NCBI RefSeq assembly: GCF_023476645.1
Contig: NZ_JAMCOJ010000002.1
Coordinates: 95,561-159,560, forward strand
DNA length: 64,000 nt
Direction: 5' to 3'
DNA from: Cellulophaga sp. 20_2_10
GTDB lineage: Bacteria > Bacteroidota > Bacteroidia > Flavobacteriales > Flavobacteriaceae
In this document: piece by piece, positions 42,896 through 50,028 of the stretch
Position numbering within the stretch: position 1 is the first letter of the stretch
How the letters are laid out: the number at the start of each line of letters is the position of its first letter
Notes under the pieces: generated by a model
Seen by the model: the letters and a program-made list of their open reading frames with translations, nothing else
Told to the model about the DNA's origin: nothing
The model's database searches: none
Program-made: the position numbers and the translations under genes

Positions 42896-42903
42896 TATAT
42901 TTG
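42896..42903 (+). promoter_or_regulatory. -7 element (TATATTTG) before hpt-adk
   Basis: A perfect TAnnTTTG, 24 bases before the TTG start of the fusion gene. The nearest upstream TTG (42865-42867) is 28 bases away, too far for the consensus. Confidence 0.4.
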
Positions 42904-42927
42904 CGCTTTTAATAAAAGAACGTTCAA

Positions 42928-44037
42928 TTGATTAAGCTACACGACAAATATTTTAGACCTTATTTAACCGAGCAGGAGATTTTAGCTGCGGTTAAAAATA
43001 TAGCGGATAAAATTGCCGAGGATTACAAAGATGAAGTTCCGGTTTTTATTGGCGTGCTCAATGGCTCTTTTATGTTTGTTGCAGATTTGCTTAAAGCATA
43101 CCAGCACAATTGCGAAGTTTCTTTTGTTAGACTAAGTTCTTACAGCGGATTGTCTTCTACAGGAATTGTAGAAACATTAATAGATGTATCTGAAACGATT
43201 GAGGGCAGAAGTGTAATAATATTAGAGGATGTTATAGATACTGGCCGTACTGTTAAAGAACTGGTGCATATGTTTAGCAACAGTAACGTTAAGGAATTTA
43301 AAATAGCTACGTTGTTTTACAAACCATCTGTGTACAGTGGTGAGTATAACATAGATTATGTAGGTATAGAAATTCCGAATAAATTTATTGTAGGTTACGG
43401 ACTAGATTATAACGAGCTTGGACGAAACTTAAAAGAAGTGTATCAACTAAATCAAAATAATATGATAAATCTTGTACTATTCGGGAAACCGGGAGCTGGC
43501 AAGGGCACACAGGCAAATTTTTTAAAAGAACAGTACAATTTAAAACATATTTCTACAGGAGATGTGTTTCGTTACAATATAAAAAATGGTACGGAATTAG
43601 GAACGCTAGCTAAATCTTTTATAGATAAGGGTGAGTTGGTACCAGATGAAGTAACTATTAATATGTTAAAGGAAGAGGTAGAGAAAAATCCGGATGCAAG
43701 CGGGTTTATTTTTGATGGTTTCCCTAGAACAACGGCACAGGCAGAAGCATTAGATAACTTTTTATCTACAAAAGATATGAAGATTGATGCAACAATTGCT
43801 TTAGATGCTAATGATGAGATTTTAATTCAGCGTTTATTAGAACGTGGTAAAGTTAGCGGTAGATCTGATGACCAAGACGAAAACAAAATTCGTAACAGGT
43901 TTGATGAGTACAACCAGAAAACGGCTCCATTACAAGCATATTACGATAAACAAGGAAAGTTCCATACTGTAAATGGTATAGGAGAAATAAAAGAGATTAC
44001 AACAAGGTTAAGTAAAGTAATAGATACTTTAAAATAA
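42928..44037 (+). CDS. adk: Hypoxanthine phosphoribosyltransferase-adenylate kinase fusion
   Basis: A two-domain enzyme of 369 residues. Residues 1-178 are a hypoxanthine-guanine phosphoribosyltransferase: PRPP motif 'IILEDVIDTGRTV' (97-109), 'VLNGSFMF' (43-50) and the C-terminal 'GYGLDYNELGRNL'. Residues 179-369 are a complete adenylate kinase: P-loop 'GKPGAGKGT' (186-194), 'STGDVFRY', 'DGFPRTTAQAEAL', a short LID without zinc cysteines and 'SGRSDDQDENKIRNRF'. The upstream frame closes 15 bases before a TTG at 42928, which is the only reasonable start. An ATG at 43462 (residue 179) coincides exactly with the normal adenylate kinase start. The fusion salvages purine base to IMP/GMP and interconverts adenylates. 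obgE follows after 38 bases. Confidence 0.92.
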   Translation: MIKLHDKYFRPYLTEQEILAAVKNIADKIAEDYKDEVPVFIGVLNGSFMFVADLLKAYQHNCEVSFVRLSSYSGLSSTGIVETLIDVSETIEGRSVIILEDVIDTGRTVKELVHMFSNSNVKEFKIATLFYKPSVYSGEYNIDYVGIEIPNKFIVGYGLDYNELGRNLKEVYQLNQNNMINLVLFGKPGAGKGTQANFLKEQYNLKHISTGDVFRYNIKNGTELGTLAKSFIDKGELVPDEVTINMLKEEVEKNPDASGFIFDGFPRTTAQAEALDNFLSTKDMKIDATIALDANDEILIQRLLERGKVSGRSDDQDENKIRNRFDEYNQKTAPLQAYYDKQGKFHTVNGIGEIKEITTRLSKVIDTLK

Positions 44038-44075
44038 TCTAAAATTTAATTATATTAATACCATAACCCAAGACA

Positions 44076-45077
44076 ATGACCGAAGGTAATTTTGTAGACT
44101 ATGTAAAGATGACGGTTTCTTCTGGTAACGGAGGTAAAGGTTCTGTGCATTTGCATAGAGAAAAATACATTACTAAAGGAGGCCCAGATGGTGGTGATGG
44201 TGGTCGTGGAGGACATATAATCTTACGTGGAAATAAAAATTTATGGACGCTTCTAAACTATAAAGTACAAAGGCACTTTAAAGGTGGTCACGGAGAACAC
44301 GGTAGTAAAGGCCGTAGCTCTGGAGCAGACGGACAAGATGTGTATATGGAAGTGCCATTGGGTACAGTTGTTAGGGATACAGAAACTAACGAAATTGTAT
44401 TAGAGGTTACGGAACACGATGAAGAAGTAATACTTGTAAAGGGTGGTTTAGGAGGCCGTGGTAACTGGCACTTTAAAACAAGTACCAACCAAACTCCTAG
44501 ATATGCACAACCAGGTAAAATTGGTGAAGAAATGGAAATAACACTTGAGTTAAAAGTGTTAGCAGATGTAGGTTTAGTTGGTTTTCCTAATGCAGGAAAA
44601 TCTACGTTACTATCTGTATTAACATCTGCAAAGCCTAAAATTGCAGATTACGAGTTTACGACTCTTAAGCCAAACTTAGGGATTGTGGAATACCGCGATT
44701 TTCAGAGTTTTGTAATGGCAGATATTCCAGGTATTATAGAAGGAGCTGCAGAGGGTAAAGGCTTGGGACATTACTTTTTAAGGCACATAGAGCGTAATTC
44801 TACATTGTTGTTCTTAATACCAGCAGATAGTGATGATATTGGAAAAGAATATAGAATATTACTAGACGAACTTAAAAGATACAATCCAGAACTTATAGAT
44901 AAAGAACGTTTTGTAGTTATTTCTAAGAGTGATATGCTAGATGATGAACTTATTGCAGAAATGAGTTTACTATTAGATAAAGATTTAGATGGCGCTACAT
45001 ATATGTTTATTTCTTCTGTTGCACAACAAGGTTTACAAGAGTTAAAAGATAAATTATGGCAGCAATTAAACAATTAA
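44076..45077 (+). CDS. obgE: GTPase Obg/CgtA
   Basis: Ribosome-associated GTPase. The N-terminal Obg domain is glycine-rich ('[14 protein letters not shown]', '[13 protein letters not shown]', residues 1-158). The G domain has G1 'GFPNAGKST', G3 'DIPGII' and G4/G5 in the remainder ('ISKSD'). 333 residues, lacking the C-terminal OCT domain as in most Bacteroidota. Essential in many bacteria and involved in 50S maturation. It follows the hpt-adk gene and may be co-transcribed with it. Confidence 0.96.
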   Translation: MTEGNFVDYVKMTVSSGNGGKGSVHLHREKYITKGGPDGGDGGRGGHIILRGNKNLWTLLNYKVQRHFKGGHGEHGSKGRSSGADGQDVYMEVPLGTVVRDTETNEIVLEVTEHDEEVILVKGGLGGRGNWHFKTSTNQTPRYAQPGKIGEEMEITLELKVLADVGLVGFPNAGKSTLLSVLTSAKPKIADYEFTTLKPNLGIVEYRDFQSFVMADIPGIIEGAAEGKGLGHYFLRHIERNSTLLFLIPADSDDIGKEYRILLDELKRYNPELIDKERFVVISKSDMLDDELIAEMSLLLDKDLDGATYMFISSVAQQGLQELKDKLWQQLNN

Positions 45078-45090
45078 ATTGTTTAATTGC
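45062..45090 (+). terminator. Perfect 14-bp inverted repeat over the obgE stop codon
   Basis: GCAATTAAACAATT (45062-45075) and AATTGTTTAATTGC (45077-45090) are exact inverted repeats that enclose the obgE TAA at 45075-45077. A T-rich tract follows a few bases later. It could be a terminator whose stem is partly coding, or a palindromic binding site; without a tight T run the call is uncertain. Confidence 0.45.
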
Positions 45091-45191
45091 AGTGTCTTAC
45101 TATTTCTTTTTATAACTTTAAAAGCCTTATTCATAACTATATAATGGTATAGTCTTTATTTAAAGGTTTTAGAAAATTAAAAAATATACAG

Positions 45192-45719
45192 ATGAAAAGC
45201 TACGTATCTATACTTGTAATTCTACTTTTAGTTTCTTGTAATACCATACGCGTAAATTATGACTACGATAAGGAGTTAGATTTTACTGCATATACTACAT
45301 ATGGTTTTTATGAAGATATGGAAACGGGTTTAAACGATCTAGATACAAAGCGCTTATTAAACGCAATAGAGTCTGTAATGCGTAATAAGGGGTTTAAACT
45401 TGCAGAAGAGCCAGAATTATACATTAATATTACTACGCAGGTTTATAAAGGTGCACCAGGCAATTCTGTAGGTGTTGGTTTAGGTGGCGGAGGCAACAAC
45501 CTTGGTGGTGGCCTATCTGTAGGCTTACCAATAGGAGGTGCAAAGCTAGAACGTGAAATTAAATTCGATTTTATAGATGCACAGAGAGATGTATTAGTTT
45601 GGCAAGCAGTTAGTATAAGTGGTTATAAAGAAAACCAAACTCCAGATGCAAAAGAACTAAAACTACTACAAATAGTAGAAAAAGCACTAAGTAAATATCC
45701 TCCTAAAACAAAAGAATAA
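45192..45719 (+). CDS. DUF4136 lipoprotein
   Basis: 175 residues, lipobox 'LVSC' (Cys16). 'VNYDYDKELDFTAYTTYGFYED' and 'INITTQVYKG' are the DUF4136 pattern. A Gly-rich loop (residues 97-116) lies in the middle, and 'WQAVSISGYKENQTPDAKELKLLQIVEKALSKYPP' closes the domain. Periplasmic; function unknown. It is followed by a weak hairpin and then the small-peptide region. Confidence 0.85.
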   Translation: MKSYVSILVILLLVSCNTIRVNYDYDKELDFTAYTTYGFYEDMETGLNDLDTKRLLNAIESVMRNKGFKLAEEPELYINITTQVYKGAPGNSVGVGLGGGGNNLGGGLSVGLPIGGAKLEREIKFDFIDAQRDVLVWQAVSISGYKENQTPDAKELKLLQIVEKALSKYPPKTKE

Positions 45720-45791
45720 CTAGTTTATCTGTTACAAGATAGTTAGTTACGTATACTAAATACGGCTATTTCAATTCATTTCTTCAAAATT

Positions 45792-45821
45792 ACCGTTCGC
45801 TATTCTTAAATTACCGTTTGT
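45792..45821 (+). promoter_or_regulatory. LytTR-type operator 1
   Basis: Two 9-bp direct repeats, ACCGTTCGC (45792-45800) and ACCGTTTGT (45813-45821), with 12 bases between them, so their starts are 21 bp apart (two helical turns). The second fits the LytTR consensus [TA][AC][CA]GTTN[AG][TG] fully, the first at eight of nine positions. It is followed after 33 bases by the -7-like element of the first peptide gene. The likely binding protein is the LytTR regulator at 47602. Confidence 0.7.
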
Positions 45822-45854
45822 CATAAAACGTATTTTTTAAGAGATAATGCGCTG

Positions 45855-45862
45855 TACATTTA
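45855..45862 (+). promoter_or_regulatory. -7 element of the first 44-residue peptide gene
   Basis: TACATTTA, one base off TAnnTTTG, placed exactly as the -7 element of the second peptide gene relative to its LytTR operator (63 bases from operator start in both). Confidence 0.5.
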
Positions 45863-45904
45863 CATCATAATCAAACAATTATTAACAACTTAAATTATTG
45901 TATT

Positions 45905-46039
45905 ATGAAAAATAAAATAGCAATCATCAAAAGAGCAGAACAAATTAAAGCCTTATTAATATGTAGCATTATAGCAATAGTGCCAGTATACCACGTAGGC
46001 TACAAATTAGGTGGTGCTATTGTACAGTTATTTGTATAA
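45905..46039 (+). CDS. 44-residue single-helix membrane peptide A
   Basis: ATG at 45905, TAA at 46037-46039, 44 residues. The N-terminal third is basic and polar (KNKIAIIKRAEQIK), followed by a hydrophobic helix 'ALLICSIIAIVPVYHVGYKLG' and a short tail 'GAIVQLFV'. The same length and plan (polar start, one helix, 'GY-x-x-G' and a hydrophobic tail) are found in the peptide at 46234, so the two are probably paralogues. It lies under a promoter with a LytTR-type operator. Codon use looks normal. Function unknown; a small regulator or sensed membrane peptide is possible. Confidence 0.6.
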   Translation: MKNKIAIIKRAEQIKALLICSIIAIVPVYHVGYKLGGAIVQLFV

Positions 46040-46063
46040 GAAACCAAGGCGTTAACGTGTATT

Positions 46064-46093
46064 ACCGTTTAGGTTTTAAATACTACCGCTCGC
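46064..46093 (+). promoter_or_regulatory. LytTR-type operator 2
   Basis: ACCGTTTAG (46064-46072) and ACCGCTCGC (46085-46093), 12 bases between them, starts 21 bp apart. The first half is a full consensus match, the second is weaker. The whole block is displaced by exactly 272 bases from operator 1, with 'ATAAA' conserved just downstream. It lies just downstream of peptide gene A. Confidence 0.65.
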
Positions 46094-46126
46094 CATAAAT
46101 TACCTAAAAAGACATTTAAACTATTC

Positions 46127-46134
46127 TATTTTTG
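46127..46134 (+). promoter_or_regulatory. -7 element of the second 44-residue peptide gene
   Basis: TATTTTTG, a perfect TAnnTTTG, 63 bases after the start of operator 2, the same distance as in promoter 1. No clear -33 TTG is seen, as expected of an activator-dependent promoter. Confidence 0.6.
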
Positions 46135-46135
46135 A

Positions 46136-46216
46136 ATCATCAATCAAAAGACAAATCATCAATCAATCAATCAACAACAGTTCATTAATAAATAGTTCAT
46201 CAATCAAAATCATCAA
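46136..46216 (+). repeat. ATCA-rich leader before the second peptide gene
   Basis: The transcribed leader is built of ATCA/CAATCA units (for example AATCATCAATCAATCAATC near 46155-46172 and again near 46197-46216) with few G bases. It is 100 bases long from the -7 element to the ATG, unusually long and unstructured. Slippage of a tetranucleotide repeat could alter its length but would not shift a reading frame. Confidence 0.55.
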
Positions 46217-46233
46217 TTTTAAAACTAACAGTT

Positions 46234-46368
46234 ATGCAGAAACAAACAACTCAAACTCAAAAAGTAAATACAATTGCTTACGGTATTTTAATTAGCACTT
46301 TTGCTCTTGTACTACTTTTTGGTTTAGGTTATAACTTTGGGAAACTTCTGTACCACTTGGGATTTTAA
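46234..46368 (+). CDS. 44-residue single-helix membrane peptide B
   Basis: ATG at 46234, TAA at 46366-46368, 44 residues. The polar Gln/Thr-rich N-terminus (QKQTTQTQKVNT) is followed by the helix 'IAYGILISTFALVLLFGLGYNFG' and the tail 'KLLYHLGF'. Identical in length to peptide A and sharing the Gly-Tyr-x-x-Gly junction and the tail of about eight residues, though little other identity remains. It lies downstream of LytTR-type operator 2, a perfect -7 element and an ATCA-rich leader. It may be co-transcribed with the sensor kinase gene at 46517. Confidence 0.6.
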   Translation: MQKQTTQTQKVNTIAYGILISTFALVLLFGLGYNFGKLLYHLGF

Positions 46369-46408
46369 AATAAACCAATTATCAACCATCAACTTAAAAA
46401 AACACATT

Positions 46409-46462
46409 ATGATACTACTAGCAGAATTATTGATTATCGTAATTTTAAACATTATCGCTTAA
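46409..46462 (+). CDS. 17-residue hydrophobic mini-ORF
   Basis: ATG at 46409, TAA at 46460-46462: MILLAELLIIVILNIIA. It is almost wholly hydrophobic, resembling a bare membrane helix, preceded by the A-rich leader 'CTTAAAAAAACACATT' that would suit flavobacterial initiation. It lies 54 bases before the sensor kinase start. Chance ORFs of this size are common; the evidence is composition and position only. Confidence 0.35.
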   Translation: MILLAELLIIVILNIIA

Positions 46463-46516
46463 GCCTACGAATAAAAAGCTTTTATTAGCGTATTAATGTA
46501 TTAGAATAAAAACTAA

Positions 46517-47605
46517 ATGAAACTTATAAATAACTGGAAATACTGGGTCTTTGCCTTAATAGCGTGGTTAGTTTTAATACTTTCTACACTTACTTTTGAC
46601 AAAATCTCTTATGGAGTAGAAGTAGCCAATGATAGTAAATACTACGGTTATATAGGTTACTTGGTAGCAGAAGGTATTGCATGTGGCTTACTAGCATATG
46701 CACTGTCTTTTATACTATTATACTATATAGAAAAATATATAGCATTTGGGAATCTTAAAAAAGGCAACGTTGTTGTATTGGTATTGCTCTTTATAGGTGT
46801 GCAAATTTTGTACTCTTTATTACTATGGCCTATGTTAGATATAGTGCAAGGGTTTACAGATTATTCCCCGAATTCTAAGCTATTAGACCGGATGAGTTTA
46901 TTTATGCGTGTAGCTAATATTCCTTTTTTCTCGGCAATGTTTGTAATATGGCTCTTTACAATATTAGTTATAAAGGCTTATGATTATAACAAAAATATAA
47001 CCCTTAAACAATTTAAGTTAGAGGGTAGTTTAAAGGAGTCGCAACTAAACTCTTTAAAAGGGCAAATTAACCCTCATTTTATGTTTAATAGTTTAAATAA
47101 TATTAGAGGTTTAATGTTAGAAGACGTTAGTAAATCTAGAGATATGCTAACAAAATTATCAGAGATGCTACGGTATTCTCTTATTAAAAATGATGTAAAC
47201 TCTATTGCTCTAGAAGAAGAATTAGATATGGTAGAGAATTACATTGCATTGTCTAAAATTCAGTTTGAAGATAGATTAGAATTTATAAAAGAAGTAGATC
47301 CAAACTCGTTAGCTGTTTCTATACCACCAATGATAATACAGCTATTAATTGAAAATGCTGCCAAACATGGAATTGCAAATTTAATTAAGGGAGGAACAAT
47401 TACTTTAATAACAAACAGAACCGAAGATTATTTGCACATTATAGTAAGGAACACAGGGAAATTAAAAATAGTAAAAGGTTCTACGCAATTAGGCCTTAAA
47501 AATATAAAACAACGACTACGGTTGTTATACGGAAACTTAGCAGAGTTTTCTTTAGATGAGGTTGAAGACGAAGTAGTAGCAAATATTAAAATACCAATGG
47601 TATGA
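46517..47605 (+). CDS. Sensor histidine kinase, LytS/YehU type
   Basis: Inner-membrane kinase of 362 residues. Four hydrophobic helices (about 10-27, 44-72, 86-108, 132-153) without a large sensor domain are followed by a linker helix and the His_kinase domain: phospho-acceptor His187 in 'LKGQINPHFMFNSLNNIRGL' and ATP-binding N-box 'LLIENAAKHG' (about 276-285). The G-box is 'TQLGLKNIKQRL'. Its stop overlaps the start of the response-regulator gene by four bases (ATGA). The upstream peptides and their LytTR operators suggest that this system controls, or is modulated by, small membrane peptides. Confidence 0.92.
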   Translation: MKLINNWKYWVFALIAWLVLILSTLTFDKISYGVEVANDSKYYGYIGYLVAEGIACGLLAYALSFILLYYIEKYIAFGNLKKGNVVVLVLLFIGVQILYSLLLWPMLDIVQGFTDYSPNSKLLDRMSLFMRVANIPFFSAMFVIWLFTILVIKAYDYNKNITLKQFKLEGSLKESQLNSLKGQINPHFMFNSLNNIRGLMLEDVSKSRDMLTKLSEMLRYSLIKNDVNSIALEEELDMVENYIALSKIQFEDRLEFIKEVDPNSLAVSIPPMIIQLLIENAAKHGIANLIKGGTITLITNRTEDYLHIIVRNTGKLKIVKGSTQLGLKNIKQRLRLLYGNLAEFSLDEVEDEVVANIKIPMV

Positions 47606-48351
47606 GTATGATTAAAGCAGTTATAGTTGAAGATTCTAGATTAGCTAGAAATGAGCTAAAAGAATTGATAAAAAATCACGGCGAGATAGAAATTGTTGGT
47701 GAAGCTGAGAATGTAGACGAAGGTTACAGGTTAATAAATGAAACGCAACCAGATCTTTTGTTTTTGGATATTAATATGCCAGAAAAAGATGGATTTGAGC
47801 TTCTTGAAATGCTAGATAAAGTTCCAATTACGGTATTTACCACGGCTTTTGATGAATATGCAATTAAATCTTTTGAGTACAATGCATTAGATTATATTTT
47901 AAAGCCAATAAATGGCAAACGTTTTGCAAAAGCTATAGAAAAGGTAAAAGCGCAGTTAGAAGGTTCTGCACCCGTTAGCAATGAGGAAAATGAAACTACT
48001 GAGGCTAAAGAAAAACTAACAGAGAGTAGTCAGATTTTTATAAAAGATGGCGATAAATGTTGGTTGGTTAAAATAGGAGATATTTCTTTATTTGAAATTG
48101 TAGGCAATTATACACGTGTGTATTTCAATGGAGAAAAACCAATGCTATACAAGTCTTTAAATCAAGTTGAAGAAAAATTACCAGAACATAACTTTTTTAG
48201 GGTAAATAGACAGCAAATTATTAATGTGAACTATATTTCTAACGTTGTACCCTGGTTTAATGGCAAACTTAAATTAACTATGAATACGGGTGAAGAAGTA
48301 GAGGTGTCTAGAAGGCAATCTTATATATTTAAAGATAAAATGAGTATCTAA
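47602..48351 (+). CDS. LytTR-family response regulator
   Basis: 249 residues. Receiver domain (1-125): acidic pocket Glu10-Asp11, phospho-acceptor Asp56 ('LLFLDINMPEKDGFELL'), Lys101 ('YILKPINGKRFAKAI'). A linker rich in Glu (125-145) leads to the LytTR DNA-binding domain (about 148-249) with 'IFIKDGDKCWLVKIGDISLFEI', 'YFNGEKPMLYKSLNQVEEKLP' and 'FFRVNRQQIINVNYI', the family core. LytTR proteins bind pairs of 9-bp direct repeats 21 bp apart; two such pairs lie upstream at 45792 and 46064. No terminator follows directly, and the 170 bases to the next gene hold only a weak AT hairpin (48439-48458). Confidence 0.94.
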   Translation: MSMIKAVIVEDSRLARNELKELIKNHGEIEIVGEAENVDEGYRLINETQPDLLFLDINMPEKDGFELLEMLDKVPITVFTTAFDEYAIKSFEYNALDYILKPINGKRFAKAIEKVKAQLEGSAPVSNEENETTEAKEKLTESSQIFIKDGDKCWLVKIGDISLFEIVGNYTRVYFNGEKPMLYKSLNQVEEKLPEHNFFRVNRQQIINVNYISNVVPWFNGKLKLTMNTGEEVEVSRRQSYIFKDKMSI

Positions 48352-48521
48352 ATAGATGCTAAAAAGTAATGATTAATTTGATAAAGCAATCACTATTTTT
48401 TATAAACCCGTGCATTTACTTATAAATTAGACTGGTGTATATTATTTTAGAATAATATTAGATGTTATCTAATTGTAGCGTTCATCAAAATAATTTAAGG
48501 GGTAAAGCTAAAAAGGAATAA

Positions 48522-49979
48522 TTATAGCATAGGAGACAGCAGTTTTGCTATTTTATCTATTAGTTTAATATACCAAGGTCTATCTATCCAAGATTGTTTG
48601 TCTATTTTTTCGGCATCTTTTAAGTCATTATAGAATACTTCGCTCAATTCTTTTGCAATTTCTTCGTCGTAAACAATGGCGTTTACTTCAAAATTAAGCT
48701 CATAACTTCTTGTGTCCATATTTGCAGTACCAACAATGGCAATTTTTTTATCTGTTACTATTGTTTTAGCATGTACAAAACCTTTTTTATACCTGTAAAT
48801 TTCTACTCCTGCATTTAATATTTCTCTGTAATAAGCTCTAGATGCTGCGTTAGTTAGCATTGTGTCCGACTCAAACGGCACAAGTAATTTTACTGTTAAG
48901 CCGCTCATAGCAGCTATGTTTAATGCATCTAGCATACTCTCCCCTGGGATAAAATATGGTGTAGTAATTAAGATTTCTTCTTTAGCTAGGTAAATAGCCT
49001 GTAGAATAGAATATAAAATAGTTGGCGATTTAGAGTCTGGACCACTAGCTGCTATTTGCACCAATTTATTTTCTGTATGCGTAAAAGAGTCAAAAGAAGC
49101 ATACATATCTTTCTGTAACAGTAAATTTTGTTCAGAGCAAGAATTCCAATCAGATAAGAAAAGATACTGTAAGTATGTAATAGCAGGACCTTCAATTCTT
49201 AAATGTGTATCTCTCCAGTATACTTTGTCTGGTGTATTCTCCTTATTTATATAGTTGTCACTAACATTAATTCCGCCTACAAAACCAATTTGGCCATCTA
49301 TAACAATAATTTTTCTATGGTTACGATAGTTTAATCTGTTTGCAAAGGCTATTAATTTTATTTTATAAAACGGAACAGCTTCTATCCCGGCTTCTCTTAG
49401 CCTATTGCTAAGCGTTTTTCTAATTTCGGAACTTCCATAGTCATCATAGATAAATCTAATTTTAACGCCTTCTTTCGCTTTTTTAAGAAGTAGTTTTTCT
49501 ATGGTATTACCAATTTCATCATCCCTAAAAATATAATACTCTATATGTATGTGGTGTTTGGCATTTTCAATAGCCTTGAGAACTTCGGGGAATTTTTTCT
49601 CTCCATTCAGGAGTAGTTCAACTTTATTATTATTTGTAAGCGGACTAGTAGTATCTTTTAGTAATAGGTTTACCAATTCTGCCCTGCTTTGTACAGGTTC
49701 GTTGCCATTCGCTAATATCTCTCTAGAGTGTGCTATAATCTCTTTTTGTAATGTCTCTTTTTGTTTCGTGTCTAAAAGCGATTTATTAGCATACATTTTA
49801 TGCTTTCTGTAATTTATACCGAAAGAAAAATAGATGATAATACCAATAAAAGGCAAAAACACTGCCGCCAATAAGTAAGCCAGTGTTTTTGTTGTTCCTC
49901 TGGTGTCATAAATTATACGCATACACGTAAAAGTTAGTAACGGTAGGTATAGTATTTGTGATAGTAAAATCCAGTTCAT
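48522..49979 (-). CDS. cls: Cardiolipin synthase
   Basis: Inner-membrane phospholipase-D-superfamily enzyme making cardiolipin from two phosphatidylglycerols. Two N-terminal hydrophobic helices (3-20, 34-52) are followed by two HxKx4D motifs: 'NHRKIIVIDGQIGFVGG' and 'HAKTIVTDKKIAIVGTAN'. 485 residues, full length. Monocistronic, with no pathway neighbour. Confidence 0.93.
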   Translation of the reverse strand: MNWILLSQILYLPLLTFTCMRIIYDTRGTTKTLAYLLAAVFLPFIGIIIYFSFGINYRKHKMYANKSLLDTKQKETLQKEIIAHSREILANGNEPVQSRAELVNLLLKDTTSPLTNNNKVELLLNGEKKFPEVLKAIENAKHHIHIEYYIFRDDEIGNTIEKLLLKKAKEGVKIRFIYDDYGSSEIRKTLSNRLREAGIEAVPFYKIKLIAFANRLNYRNHRKIIVIDGQIGFVGGINVSDNYINKENTPDKVYWRDTHLRIEGPAITYLQYLFLSDWNSCSEQNLLLQKDMYASFDSFTHTENKLVQIAASGPDSKSPTILYSILQAIYLAKEEILITTPYFIPGESMLDALNIAAMSGLTVKLLVPFESDTMLTNAASRAYYREILNAGVEIYRYKKGFVHAKTIVTDKKIAIVGTANMDTRSYELNFEVNAIVYDEEIAKELSEVFYNDLKDAEKIDKQSWIDRPWYIKLIDKIAKLLSPML

Positions 49980-50028
49980 AGCAGTGGTATATCTTGTTAA
50001 TATAAGTAATAGATTTGTTTAAATTCTA

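Noticed and set aside
46136-46216. ATCA-rich repeats as a CRISPR array
   Set aside because: Units are four to six bases long with no spacers and no cas genes nearby; a simple-sequence leader.
48439-48458. AT-only hairpin after the LytTR regulator gene
   Set aside because: ATATTATT-TTAG-AATAATAT has no GC pair and no T run; too weak to call a terminator.
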